Shown here piece by piece: positions 18,355 through 26,466 of a stretch of 64,000 nucleotides of DNA. Positions within the stretch are counted from its first letter, which is position 1, and the number at the start of each line of letters is the position of its first letter. Source of the DNA: Mumia sp050632745 (GTDB taxonomy: Bacteria > Actinomycetota > Actinomycetes > Propionibacteriales > Nocardioidaceae); contig NZ_JBODSD010000001.1 of the NCBI RefSeq assembly GCF_050632745.1, positions 310,001 through 374,000 of the forward strand. The letters are read 5' to 3'. The position numbers and the translations under genes are program-made. Under the pieces are notes generated by a model. It saw nothing but the letters and a program-made list of their open reading frames with translations. It ran no database searches and was not told the origin of the DNA.

Positions 18355-19289
18355 CAGTCGTGGCTCCAGTCCAGGCCGATGTCGGTGGCGATGGTGTCGA
18401 GGCTGCGCGCGCCCAACCGTCGCGCGACTCGTTCGATCGGCATCCCGTGGTCGTACAGCTGCCGCCCGGCCCAGTTTCGGACAGAGGCGGGGCGGACGTC
18501 GCGTTCGGCGGCGAGGCCGGCGAGGGTGAGGACTGCACCGAGGGCGTTGCACACGGCGGCCTGAGCAACGGCTTCGCCGGGGACGCCCTGGCCGCGGTAG
18601 GTGAGCAGCGTGGCCGGGGTGCTGTGGCGTTGATCGAGGAGGTCGAGCTGGCGGGCGACGATGATCGTGCCCCAACCGGTGAGCTCGCCGAGGCGTGGGT
18701 TGTGGCGGCGGGTCCCGGGCAGCCGGATCCAGCGCGGCGCCTGCCGGTCGTCGACGTCACCGACCCGGATCGCCGAGATCTCCGACGAGACCGCTGTGGC
18801 CTCTCCGAGAGCCCAGCAGACCGCCCGCTGCAGCGAGGCACCCCCAGCACCTCCAAGCCGTGCTGAGGCGCGGCACAGCGTGATCTCGGGGTCGGTCAGC
18901 GGCCGGGCGGCCGTGGCGGTGCGGGCCGGTAGATGGAGGTCGAGGGTCGGGTCGCCGACGTCGTGGCCGAGGTCGCGCCAGGTACGAAACAGCATCCGAA
19001 GCGCCGTACGGCGGGCGTGACGGGTGGTCAGCTCCGGCGGGACGCCTTTAGTGGTCGGGGCATCGACGAACCCGCGGCAGTGCTCGAGCGTGATCGCGGC
19101 CGCGCTGGTGACGTGTTGCGCGGACAGTCGGCGAGCGAAGCGGCGGACGGTTTCGCCGCACCGGTCGAGGGTCTGTGCGGTGAAGTCGTCGCCGGTCGAC
19201 CAGGCGGTGACAGCTTGGTCGACGAGGTCGTCGACGCCTCTGCCGGTGGTGGCGCTGGTCGTCGTGGTGGTGCTGTCGTTGTCGTCCAT
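18354..19289 (-). CDS. Tyrosine-recombinase-like protein C, catalytically degenerate
   Basis: A 311-residue protein. Residues 20-110 look like a core-binding domain (TLDRCGETVRRFARRLSAQ and later TALRMLFRTWRDLG). Residues 125-311 resemble the recombinase catalytic domain: EATAVSSEISAIRVGDVDD stands where TGLRxxEL is expected, VRNWAG where HxLRH is expected, and RRLGARSLD where LGHxS is expected. The box-I Arg, the LGH His and the final Tyr all appear replaced. The protein may therefore bind DNA without recombining it. It is coupled by TGATG to DDE-like protein A. Confidence 0.6.
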   Translation of the reverse strand: MDDNDSTTTTTSATTGRGVDDLVDQAVTAWSTGDDFTAQTLDRCGETVRRFARRLSAQHVTSAAAITLEHCRGFVDAPTTKGVPPELTTRHARRTALRMLFRTWRDLGHDVGDPTLDLHLPARTATAARPLTDPEITLCRASARLGGAGGASLQRAVCWALGEATAVSSEISAIRVGDVDDRQAPRWIRLPGTRRHNPRLGELTGWGTIIVARQLDLLDQRHSTPATLLTYRGQGVPGEAVAQAAVCNALGAVLTLAGLAAERDVRPASVRNWAGRQLYDHGMPIERVARRLGARSLDTIATDIGLDWSHD

Positions 19290-19574
19290 GGTGGTGGCCC
19301 CTGATGGCTCCGACAGTAGGTTGGTGCTCGGCTGGTGTCATCGCCCCGACGAGGTTGGGAATGCGCTCTGAACAGCGGTGGAACGCGCCCAGACGGGGCC
19401 AATTCCAACTTCGTCACAACCGTTGTCCTGCATGTCTCCACCATCGCGCCAACGTTCGTCCCACAACCGCTGAATTGGTCACGCGGATCGTGCAGCATGA
19501 GATCCACGGGCCCCGGCGCGGACAGCAGCGGGGCCCGCGGACGTGTTGAGTTTCGCGATCTGGAGGAAGCGGCC
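19290..19574. promoter_or_regulatory. Shared intergenic region between divergent cassettes
   Basis: 285 bp lie between the divergent starts of the recombinase-like gene C and the DDE-like gene B. Both cassettes must be transcribed from here. Near 19508-19541 a GGGCCCCG/CGGGGCCC pair can form a stem in the leader of gene B. GGAGGAAG at 19562-19569 is the ribosome site of gene B. No clear operator was identified. Confidence 0.5.
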
Positions 19575-21308
19575 GTGCCTAGCCCGAAGTACTTGATCAA
19601 CCCGGCGACAGGGGAGCGGACGCGCTCGGTGCGGGACCAGGTGGTCTCGGTGTTCGGGTTCGCTGGCGTGCATCAACTGGCAGAGGTGTTCGAGCCGTAC
19701 TGGAGTGGGAGGGAGCCATCGCAGCGTCGTGGGCGGCGGGCGATGTACTCGCCGACGCTGCTGCTGGCAGTGCTGGTGGCGGCGCGGTCGTCGGGGAGCC
19801 TGGCGTCGCTGCTGCGGATGCTCAAGACCGAAGCGGGACTGTGGCAGGAGTGCCGGGAAGCCTTCATGGCGGCTGCCGCCGATAACGTTCCCGGCGTCCC
19901 GCTGGCGCCGCCGACACGCGATGCGGTGGTGTTCTTCCGTGACCGGGTCAGCGGCGACCCCGAGCTGATGGGCATCGTCCAGGCGAGGTTCCAGCAGTTG
20001 GCGGTCGGCCAGGCACGCCACATGGGCAACCTGGTTCGCGGCGTGGGTCCGGACTGGGCGCGCCCGGACGAGCGGCACGTCATCTACGGGGACGGGACGG
20101 TGATCAAGCCATTCTCCGACGTGTGGGAGCTGAATGATCCGATCGCTGGTACGACGGTGGCGGTGGGAAGCCGGGCGCAGTCGCTCGCGACGGCGCGGAT
20201 CCAGCGGGTGCTCTCCGACATGAGCCACGACGAGAAGCACGCCAGGGGCATCAATATGGTCTCGATGCACACCTGGACCGAGTGGGGGCGAATCGTTCTC
20301 GCCACTACGGTCGCGATGGAAGCGGAGATGCACGCGGCGCTAGAGCTCGTCGACGCGATCGCCGCACATGCCGGCGACGGCGTGCACACGCTGCTGTATG
20401 ACGGCGCGATCAGCGGATGGAATGTGGACTACTTGATGGCGCGGCACCGGATCCAGACGATCAACAAGGGCATCGCTGCATCCAAGGGCGTCGATCCGCT
20501 CAGCCGGAAAAGGCGCGTGGAGCACCTGCTCGAGGAGTACAAGCATGCCGAGACTGAGTCGTCACGGACGCGACGGCGACGCGAGCAGCGCTACAGCGTG
20601 TACCGGCAGATGAGCACCAGCCGAGTCGCGCAGATCGCCGTCTCCCGCGGCGGCATGCCGCTGGGTGTGAGCATCTACCCGAAGGGCAATGGCCTCGAAC
20701 CGGTATACAGCCGCTCGCATGTCCTTCCGGCCGCCGTTCACTACCCCGACGGCCGCGTCTGCCGACACCGTCTCGCGATCGACGACGGTGCGCTGTTCGA
20801 GCTCGGCGAGGACGAACACGATGGCAATCTGGTCAAGCAACGACTCCTCGCCTGCCGCTCCAGCGTCCCGTTCCAGCGCCCGGACGGGACCTGGGGGCGC
20901 AGGTCGACGTGGACGATCGAATGCGAGAAGGGGCCGTTCGACTACGAGCACGAGTGGAAGCCTCCCCCCGACCGGCACAAAGCTGACCGCCCATCCCGTA
21001 CCGTCGCCCGAGACCGCGACCTGCGTCCCCTGAGCAGATCGGACGATCTCGCAGCCTGGTACGACGGCCAGGCAAAGTCGCTGTACGACCTCCCGCCCAC
21101 CGACCAACGACGGTTCACGTCGGTGTTCAGTCGCCGCAACGATGCCGAGTCGTTCAACAACTGGTACCAGGACCGGCTTCCGCACAAGAGCCGTGCCGCG
21201 AGCCTGGACCCGAACAACCAGGCGCTCGACTTCCTCGCCGCGGCGGTGCTGAACAACTCGAACACCTGGGTGAAGTACCACGAGATGAAGCCAGCGGTCT
21301 TGACCTGA
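19575..21308 (+). CDS. DDE-transposase-like protein B
   Basis: A 577-residue protein from a GTG at 19575, with GGAGGAAG six bases upstream. The acidic motifs are YGDGT (Asp173), YDGA (Asp276) and NDAESF (Glu525). A large insertion before the Glu contains a basic helix (SSRTRRRREQRYSVYRQM) and a Cys/His segment. The end reads ALDFLAAAVLNNSNTW, matching the tail of protein A. It is a distant homologue of A in a separate, oppositely oriented cassette. The next gene on the strand encodes a second recombinase-like protein, so gene order (DDE-like, then recombinase-like) is reversed relative to the A/C pair. Confidence 0.7.
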   Translation: MPSPKYLINPATGERTRSVRDQVVSVFGFAGVHQLAEVFEPYWSGREPSQRRGRRAMYSPTLLLAVLVAARSSGSLASLLRMLKTEAGLWQECREAFMAAAADNVPGVPLAPPTRDAVVFFRDRVSGDPELMGIVQARFQQLAVGQARHMGNLVRGVGPDWARPDERHVIYGDGTVIKPFSDVWELNDPIAGTTVAVGSRAQSLATARIQRVLSDMSHDEKHARGINMVSMHTWTEWGRIVLATTVAMEAEMHAALELVDAIAAHAGDGVHTLLYDGAISGWNVDYLMARHRIQTINKGIAASKGVDPLSRKRRVEHLLEEYKHAETESSRTRRRREQRYSVYRQMSTSRVAQIAVSRGGMPLGVSIYPKGNGLEPVYSRSHVLPAAVHYPDGRVCRHRLAIDDGALFELGEDEHDGNLVKQRLLACRSSVPFQRPDGTWGRRSTWTIECEKGPFDYEHEWKPPPDRHKADRPSRTVARDRDLRPLSRSDDLAAWYDGQAKSLYDLPPTDQRRFTSVFSRRNDAESFNNWYQDRLPHKSRAASLDPNNQALDFLAAAVLNNSNTWVKYHEMKPAVLT

Positions 21309-21461
21309 CCCGCCCGCCAAGAATCGGCATTGCGATGGGCCTCTCCTGCCACGGCAGGAGGGGCCCATCGTCGTCTCTGGCCACCCGGTGGCTGGCATTG
21401 CCGCTACCTCGAGCGCCGGAACGGGTCACGGCGTCACCACGACCAAGAGGAAGCGACAACC

Positions 21462-22460
21462 GTGACCCGCAACGCATCCGAGAACCAGATCCTGACCACG
21501 TCGATCAGCCGCGCTCGTAAGGAGCTCACCGACCTCCACGACCACTTCGGGCTCATCCCCGACCACGCCGTGGACGCCACGTGGGAAGCTGTCGGGAGCG
21601 TCGAGCAGAGCGCCGCCAAGCTCGGGCTCGACAGCTGTGACGACCTCGTGGCGAACTGCTCGAACGTGCTCACCGAACTGACCGGCCTCCGTGCGCCGAC
21701 CCAGTTCCAGCCGGTCGATCTCGCACCGGCACTGCACACCTACCGCAACGCGGTCGCAACGCTCGTCGCGGCGGCCGCAGTCACCCGTCGAGCCGAGCCC
21801 GCCGGTGCGCTCAAGAAGGTGACGCACCTGAAGAAGCGCACGCACGAGCTCAACCGGTGCGCCAGCGACGACGAGGTCGTGCTGCTGCGGGCATCGGTGC
21901 TTGCCGAGGTCTTGCACCGCCAGGCGCACCGCCGGACATTCTCGCGCCCGGTGATCACCTACACGCTCTGTGACGCCGGCATGAATCCCGGCGAAAGTAC
22001 CGGGTTCACCGCCGAGCACCTGCAGGTCGACGCCGACATTCCCACCGTCACGGCGTCGGGCAATCGCAATCTCGAGGACCGCCAGCTGCCGCTGGACACG
22101 TTCAACCGGTTCGTCCTGCAGGCCTCGGTCGACTCCGCGCTGAAGGCCGACCACCTGACCCCGACCACGACGCTGAGCTACGCCCCGCGTGCCAACCAGC
22201 CCGGCAGCAAGCAGGCCACGGCCTCTGCCTTCGGAGTGCTGGACCGACAGCTCAAGACCGTCGGCATCGACAACCTCGACCTCAAGGCAAGCTGCATCTA
22301 CCGCTGGCGCGTCGACGCCACGCGACGCACCCTCGGCCTCACAGCGGCCCAGACGATCAGCGGGCACCGGTCGCTGGACGGCATGTTCCGAGCCATCGGC
22401 ATGTCGCCGGACTCGCTGCGGCGAGCACCGGCGCCCACCCAGGTCCGCTTCGACGCCTGA
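21462..22460 (+). CDS. Tyrosine-recombinase-like protein D, catalytically degenerate
   Basis: A 332-residue protein from a GTG at 21462 with AGAGGAAG upstream. Residues 20-140 are helical, like a core-binding domain. LCDAGMNPGESTGFTAEHL (near 168) sits where TGLRxxEL is expected, but the Arg is absent. The C-terminus has WRVDATRRTLGLTAAQTI and SGHRSLDGMF, which keep an Arg and the GH, but no nucleophilic Tyr follows at the usual distance. As with protein C, DNA binding without strand exchange is the likelier reading. It ends 22 bp before a strong hairpin. Confidence 0.6.
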   Translation: MTRNASENQILTTSISRARKELTDLHDHFGLIPDHAVDATWEAVGSVEQSAAKLGLDSCDDLVANCSNVLTELTGLRAPTQFQPVDLAPALHTYRNAVATLVAAAAVTRRAEPAGALKKVTHLKKRTHELNRCASDDEVVLLRASVLAEVLHRQAHRRTFSRPVITYTLCDAGMNPGESTGFTAEHLQVDADIPTVTASGNRNLEDRQLPLDTFNRFVLQASVDSALKADHLTPTTTLSYAPRANQPGSKQATASAFGVLDRQLKTVGIDNLDLKASCIYRWRVDATRRTLGLTAAQTISGHRSLDGMFRAIGMSPDSLRRAPAPTQVRFDA

Positions 22461-22481
22461 CACAAGCACCAAGCCCACCGA

Positions 22482-22517
22482 CGGGGTGGACATGGCCGAA
22501 CGGCCGTGTCCACCCCG
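22482..22517 (+). terminator. Hairpin terminator after the plus-strand cassette
   Basis: A 16-bp stem (CGGGGTGGACATGGCC with its complement, one T-G pair) closes on a 4-base loop 22 bp after the stop of gene D and is followed by TTCG. It is a strong candidate terminator, and it lies 149 bp before the tRNA gene. Confidence 0.75.
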
Positions 22518-22665
22518 TTCGTATGTCCGCCACGTCCCACCCGCCGACCAGCCGACGCGCGCCCGCCGTCGTCGGTCATACTGGGCGCCAGGATCAGCAA
22601 CGATCGGACTCGGAATCACACCGGAGTTATCCCGAGGATTCTCCCGATTAAACTCCTGATCCCCC

Positions 22666-22741
22666 GGGCCTCTAGCTCAATCGGCAGAGCAGCGGACTTT
22701 TAATCCGCGGGTTCAGGGTTCGATCCCCTGGGGGCCCACCA
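22666..22741 (+). tRNA. tRNA-Lys (anticodon TTT)
   Basis: A full cloverleaf can be drawn: acceptor GGGCCTC paired with GGGGCCC, D arm GCTC/GAGC, anticodon stem GCGGA/TCCGC around the loop CTTTTAA, and T arm CAGGG/CCCTG with loop TTCGATC. The CCA end is encoded. The accessory DNA lies on its 5' side. Confidence 0.97.
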
Positions 22742-22780
22742 GGAGCCGAAGACCGCCACGACGCGCATGCGACCGCGTGC

Positions 22781-23215
22781 TCACGCGCGGCCGGCGGGCA
22801 GGCCGCGGACCCACCGCCGCTGCCACGGTGTCTCGACGGCCCGCGGGTGGTAACGCGAGCGGATCCAGTCGACCGCGTCCTCCGCCGGCACCCCGCCGAG
22901 GACGGCGAGAGCGGCGAGCGCCGTCCCCGTACGGCCGACGCCGCCGCGGCAGGCGACCTCCACGCGGTGGGTGGCGGCTCGGGCGTACGCCTCGCGAAGC
23001 GCCTCGAGCGCACCCTCCGTCGACCACGGTGCACGGAAGTCGCGCCACCGGACCCAGCGCAGCTCGCCCGGCACGATGTCGTCCGCAGGAGGCCGCCCGA
23101 GCAGGACCAGGGTGAGATCGGCCACCTGTGCGTCGTGACGGCCCAGTGGACGACCGCGGACCGTCCGCCCGTCGGGCAGAGCGATCACGCCGTGTCCCGT
23201 ATCCCAGCCGCTCAT
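22781..23215 (-). CDS. Protein-tyrosine/dual-specificity phosphatase-like protein
   Basis: A 144-residue protein starting MSGWDTGHGVIALPDG. It contains the phosphatase P-loop CRGGVGRTG (Cys-x5-Arg, near residue 86), a preceding acidic region, and a C-terminal HPRAVETPWQRRWV. The Cys forms the phospho-enzyme intermediate in this fold. It is shorter than classical tyrosine phosphatases but typical of small actinobacterial members. It lies immediately downstream of the tRNA on the opposite strand. The substrate is unknown. Confidence 0.8.
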   Translation of the reverse strand: MSGWDTGHGVIALPDGRTVRGRPLGRHDAQVADLTLVLLGRPPADDIVPGELRWVRWRDFRAPWSTEGALEALREAYARAATHRVEVACRGGVGRTGTALAALAVLGGVPAEDAVDWIRSRYHPRAVETPWQRRWVRGLPAGRA

Positions 23216-23555
23216 GCGCGCAGCGTAGCCTCGGCGACGTGCGCTGTCGGTCTGGCGCCGTCGCGGTGCAGAGCATGGCGCATTTGCGACATTACGTGAC
23301 GTATGGTTGCGTGGCGAACACGGGTAGAGCCGAAGGTACGGGGGTAGTGAGAGATGCGTTTTCGTGCGGGTGTCCGCCATACGCGACGGATGTCGTCGCG
23401 TCGAACGGGCTCGACGGCTGATCACGTGTGTCCCACCGGCACTTCACCCGCGAGGTCCGTAGAATTTCCACAGATTTGCGCATCCGCACGACGAAGCGCT
23501 TACGCACCCCGTAGCCTGAAGTGGTACTGCCGTTCGACGTGGTGCGGAGGAGACC
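23216..23555. other. Intergenic region with a small palindrome
   Basis: 340 bp between divergent genes. An 11-bp palindrome TACGTGACGTA (odd centre) lies at 23293-23303 and could be an operator for the phosphatase gene. A 72-codon open frame at 23354-23572 looks non-coding. GGAGGAGA at 23546-23553 is the ribosome site of the small gene at 23556. I see nothing else. Confidence 0.4.
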
Positions 23556-23726
23556 GTGGTGGCTACGCCTGAGCCCTTGGACGTCCGTCTCCGCGATCAG
23601 GACGCTCTCGACGAGATCGAGATGACGAGCAACTTGATGATCGCAGCGTCTGAAGCCTCGGGGCCCTTGAGCCAGCAGGCGGTCGACGAGATCCTCGGGG
23701 TCCGTCCCCGTCGCAGCTGCGCCTGA
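23556..23726 (+). CDS. Small conserved actinobacterial protein
   Basis: A 56-residue protein read from GTG GTG at 23556, directly after GGAGGAGA. The sequence includes LDVRLRDQDALDEIEMTSNL and PLSQQAVDEILGVRP: an acidic amphipathic helix followed by a short second helix. Its composition and ribosome site support a real gene. From memory, similar short proteins ending in DEILGV occur in Streptomyces and relatives without known function. A short TCCCCGG hairpin follows the stop. Confidence 0.65.
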   Translation: MVATPEPLDVRLRDQDALDEIEMTSNLMIAASEASGPLSQQAVDEILGVRPRRSCA

Positions 23727-23731
23727 CAGAC

Positions 23732-23749
23732 TCCCCGGATCCCCGGGGA
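23732..23749 (+). terminator. Short hairpin after the small gene
   Basis: TCCCCGG and its exact complement CCGGGGA flank a 4-base loop five bases after the stop at 23726. It is a short GC-rich stem without a T tract, so it is only a possible terminator. Confidence 0.4.
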
Positions 23750-23852
23750 CGCAACGGTCTCGCGCGTGCGCGCGCGGGGTGAAGTGCGCGGGGCTGGGGT
23801 CCAGGTTCTACCATTGACCCGGCCTTACCCCACCCCTGACGGGAGCTTTGTC

Positions 23853-24470
23853 GTGCGGTTGCGAATCCGACCGACCGAAACGTCTTTCTACGACCTCTTC
23901 ACCGAGCTCGCCGGCCACCTCGTGGACGGCGCGAACCTGCTCGCGAAGATGCTGGACGCCACGTCCGACCGCGATGCGGTCGCCAAGCAGCTGAGCGAGG
24001 TCGAGCACGCTGCCGACGACACCACGCACGCGATCATCAACCGCGTCAACCAGACGTTCGTCACGCCGTTCGACCGCGAGGACATCTACAAGCTCGCGAG
24101 CAGCCTCGACGACGTCATGGACTTCATCGACGAGGCCGGCGACCTGGTCGTCCTGTACGAGCTCGAGTCGCTCCCGTCGCGGATGGCCTCGATGGTCGAG
24201 GTGATCCAGCGTGGTTGCGAGCTGACCGCGGAGGCCATGCCCCGCCTGCGCACGATGACGGACCTCTCCGAGTACTGGATCGAGATCAACCGTCTCGAGA
24301 ACCAGGCCGACCGTGACTACCGCCGCATCCTCGCCAAGCTGTTCTCCGGCGAGTACAAGGCGCTCGAGGTCCTCAAGCTCAAGGACGTCGTGGAGTCCCT
24401 CGAGGACGCCGTCGACGCCCTGGAGTCGGTGGCCAACACGGTCGAGCAGATCGCCGTCAAGGAGTCCTGA
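23853..24470 (+). CDS. DUF47/PhoU-like accessory protein of the phosphate transporter
   Basis: A 205-residue all-helical protein from a GTG at 23853, with GGGAG about eight bases upstream. The segments ETSFYDLFTELAGHLVDG and VFDREDIYKLASSLDDVMDFI are typical of DUF47 proteins, which are PhoU-like. It sits two bases before the PiT gene, the usual arrangement in which the DUF47 protein regulates the permease. It acts at the cytoplasmic face of the membrane. This is the only PhoU-like gene in the window. Confidence 0.9.
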   Translation: MRLRIRPTETSFYDLFTELAGHLVDGANLLAKMLDATSDRDAVAKQLSEVEHAADDTTHAIINRVNQTFVTPFDREDIYKLASSLDDVMDFIDEAGDLVVLYELESLPSRMASMVEVIQRGCELTAEAMPRLRTMTDLSEYWIEINRLENQADRDYRRILAKLFSGEYKALEVLKLKDVVESLEDAVDALESVANTVEQIAVKES

Positions 24471-24472
24471 GG

Positions 24473-25483
24473 GTGGATCTCACCCTGGTCATGGTGATCC
24501 TCGTGGTCAGCGTCGCGCTGATCTTCGACTACACCAACGGCTTCCACGACGCGGCCAACGCCATCGCGACGTCGGTGTCCACCCGGGCACTGACACCCCG
24601 CATCGCCCTGGTGATGGCCGCCATCATGAACTTCATCGGCGCGTTCCTCGGGACGGAGGTCGCCGACACCGTCGGCAGCATCATCGCCGAAGGCGTCGAG
24701 GGCGAGGGCAACCACGGACTCACGGTCGTCCTCTCCGCGCTGGTCGGCGCGATCGTCTGGAACCTCATCACCTGGTACTTCGGGCTTCCGTCGTCGTCCT
24801 CGCACGCACTGATCGGCGGCCTCGTCGGCGCCGGCGTGGCCTCCGCGAGCACGGTCGAGTGGAACACCGTCATCGACAAGGTCGCGATCCCGATGGTGGT
24901 CTCGCCCGTGATCGGCTTCAGCGGGGCGTTCCTGCTGATGCTCGCGATCATGTGGATCTTCCAGCACCGCAACCCGCAGCGCACGATGCGCGGCTTCCGG
25001 CTCGCGCAGACCGTCTCCGCAGCGGCGATGGCACTCGGCCACGGCCTCCAGGACGCGCAGAAGACGATGGGCGTCATGTTCCTCGCGCTGCTCGCCGGCG
25101 GCTACGTGACCCAGGACGAGGGCATCCCGCTCTGGGTCAAGGTCGGCGCGGCGACGGCGATCTCGCTGGGCACGTACTCGGGCGGCTGGCGCATCATGCG
25201 CACGCTCGGGCGGCGCATCATCCACCTTGACCCGGCGCGCGGCTTCGCGGCCGAGGCGACGGCGGCGTCGGTCCTGTACGTGATGGCGATCGGCCTCCAC
25301 GCCCCGGTCTCGACGACCCACACGATCACCTCGTCGATCATGGGCGCCGGCGCGACCAAGCGCTTCAGCGCCGTCCGCTGGGGTGTCGCGCGCGGGATCG
25401 TGACGGCGTGGATCGTGACGATCCCGGCCGCGGCCCTCGTGGCGGCGGTCACCTACTGGATCTGCGCGCTCTTCCTTCCGTAG
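24473..25483 (+). CDS. pit: PiT-family low-affinity inorganic phosphate transporter
   Basis: A 336-residue membrane protein with about ten hydrophobic segments and the duplicated PiT signature: GFHDAANAIATSV near residue 22, and GHGLQDAQKTMG near residue 184. It takes up phosphate with protons or as metal-phosphate. It starts with GTG two bases after the DUF47 gene and ends before a bidirectional terminator shared with pstB. Low-affinity (pit) and high-affinity (pst) systems therefore converge here. Confidence 0.93.
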   Translation: MDLTLVMVILVVSVALIFDYTNGFHDAANAIATSVSTRALTPRIALVMAAIMNFIGAFLGTEVADTVGSIIAEGVEGEGNHGLTVVLSALVGAIVWNLITWYFGLPSSSSHALIGGLVGAGVASASTVEWNTVIDKVAIPMVVSPVIGFSGAFLLMLAIMWIFQHRNPQRTMRGFRLAQTVSAAAMALGHGLQDAQKTMGVMFLALLAGGYVTQDEGIPLWVKVGAATAISLGTYSGGWRIMRTLGRRIIHLDPARGFAAEATAASVLYVMAIGLHAPVSTTHTITSSIMGAGATKRFSAVRWGVARGIVTAWIVTIPAAALVAAVTYWICALFLP

Positions 25484-25506
25484 TCGCGCGCAGCGGCCCG
25501 CACGTA

Positions 25507-25547
25507 CGAAGGGCGCCCACCGACCCCGCGTCGGTGGGCGCCCTTCG
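25507..25547. terminator. Bidirectional terminator between pit and pstB
   Basis: A perfect 18-bp inverted repeat, starting CGAAGGGCGCCCACCGAC with its complement after a 5-base loop, lies between two convergent genes. It can act on both strands. Confidence 0.9.
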
Positions 25548-25599
25548 TGCTCGTGGGCGCGGGCCCGGCGTCGTACGGCGCCAGGCCCGGCGGACCGGC

Positions 25600-26466
25600 T
25601 CAGCCGAAGCGACCGGTGATGTAGGCCTCCGTCGACGCGTTGTCCGGGTTGGAGAAGATCTTCGTCGTCGGGCCGGTCTCGATCAGCTCGCCCGGCTGCC
25701 CGACCCCGGCCAGGTTGAAGAAGGCCGTCTCGTCGGACACGCGGGCCGCCTGCTGCATGTTGTGGGTCACGATCACGATCGTGTAGGCGTCCTTGAGCTG
25801 ACCGATGAGGTCCTCGATGGCGCTGGTCGAGATCGGGTCGAGCGCCGAGCACGGCTCGTCCATCAGCAGCACCTGCGGCTCGACGGCGATCGCGCGGGCG
25901 ATGCAGAGCCGCTGCTGCTGGCCGCCGGAGAGCCCGGCTCCCGGGCGGTTGAGGCGGTCCTTGACCTCCTCCCACAGGTTCGCACCGCGCAGCGAGCGCT
26001 CGACGATCGTCTCGGCCTCGTCCTTCTTGATCCGGCCGCCGTTGAGGCGGACACCGGCGAGGACGTTGTCGCGGATGGACATCGTCGGGAACGGGTTCGG
26101 CCGCTGGAAGACCATCCCGATCTCCCGGCGTACCAGCACCGGGTCGACGCCGGCGGCGTAGAGGTCGCGGCCGTCCACGCGCACCTTCCCGTCGACGCGG
26201 GCGCCCGGGGCGACCTCGTGCATGCGGTTGAGCGAGCGCAGGAAGGTCGACTTGCCGCAGCCCGAGGGCCCGATGATCGCGGTGACGGACTGCGCCGGGA
26301 TCGCCAGCGTGACGCCGCGCACCGCGTGGACGTCGCCGTAGTAGATGTCGAGGTCCTCGACGTCGATGCCGATCGCGGGCCGGCGGGAGCCGTTCCTCGA
26401 CGTCGCGGCGGTCGGGGTGGGAGCCGTCGTCGGGACGGAGTCGCGGATCACGGATCGCATGCTCAT
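25600..26466 (-). CDS. pstB: Phosphate ABC transporter ATP-binding protein PstB
   Basis: A 288-residue ATPase. It has Walker A GPSGCGKST, the Q-loop region IGMVFQRPNPFPTMS, signature LSGGQQQR, Walker B VLLMDEPCSALDP and the H-loop VTHNMQQ. The first 30 residues are a low-complexity extension not seen in shorter homologues; a later start is possible. It powers the PstC-PstA channel. Its ATG overlaps the pstA stop by four bases. Confidence 0.95.
   Translation of the reverse strand: MSMRSVIRDSVPTTAPTPTAATSRNGSRRPAIGIDVEDLDIYYGDVHAVRGVTLAIPAQSVTAIIGPSGCGKSTFLRSLNRMHEVAPGARVDGKVRVDGRDLYAAGVDPVLVRREIGMVFQRPNPFPTMSIRDNVLAGVRLNGGRIKKDEAETIVERSLRGANLWEEVKDRLNRPGAGLSGGQQQRLCIARAIAVEPQVLLMDEPCSALDPISTSAIEDLIGQLKDAYTIVIVTHNMQQAARVSDETAFFNLAGVGQPGELIETGPTTKIFSNPDNASTEAYITGRFG

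Noticed and set aside
16300..22660. A simple insertion sequence with terminal inverted repeats
   Set aside because: No matching inverted repeats or target duplications could be found by eye at either side; a computed repeat search would decide.
22666..22741. tRNA-Lys as the attachment site of a classical integrative element
   Set aside because: The accessory DNA lies at the 5' end of the tRNA, no second copy of the tRNA 3' end was seen to the left, and the recombinase-like proteins look inactive.
23354..23572. A 72-codon open frame before the small gene
   Set aside because: It overlaps the start of the better supported small gene, has no ribosome site and an Arg/Ser-rich shadow-like composition.
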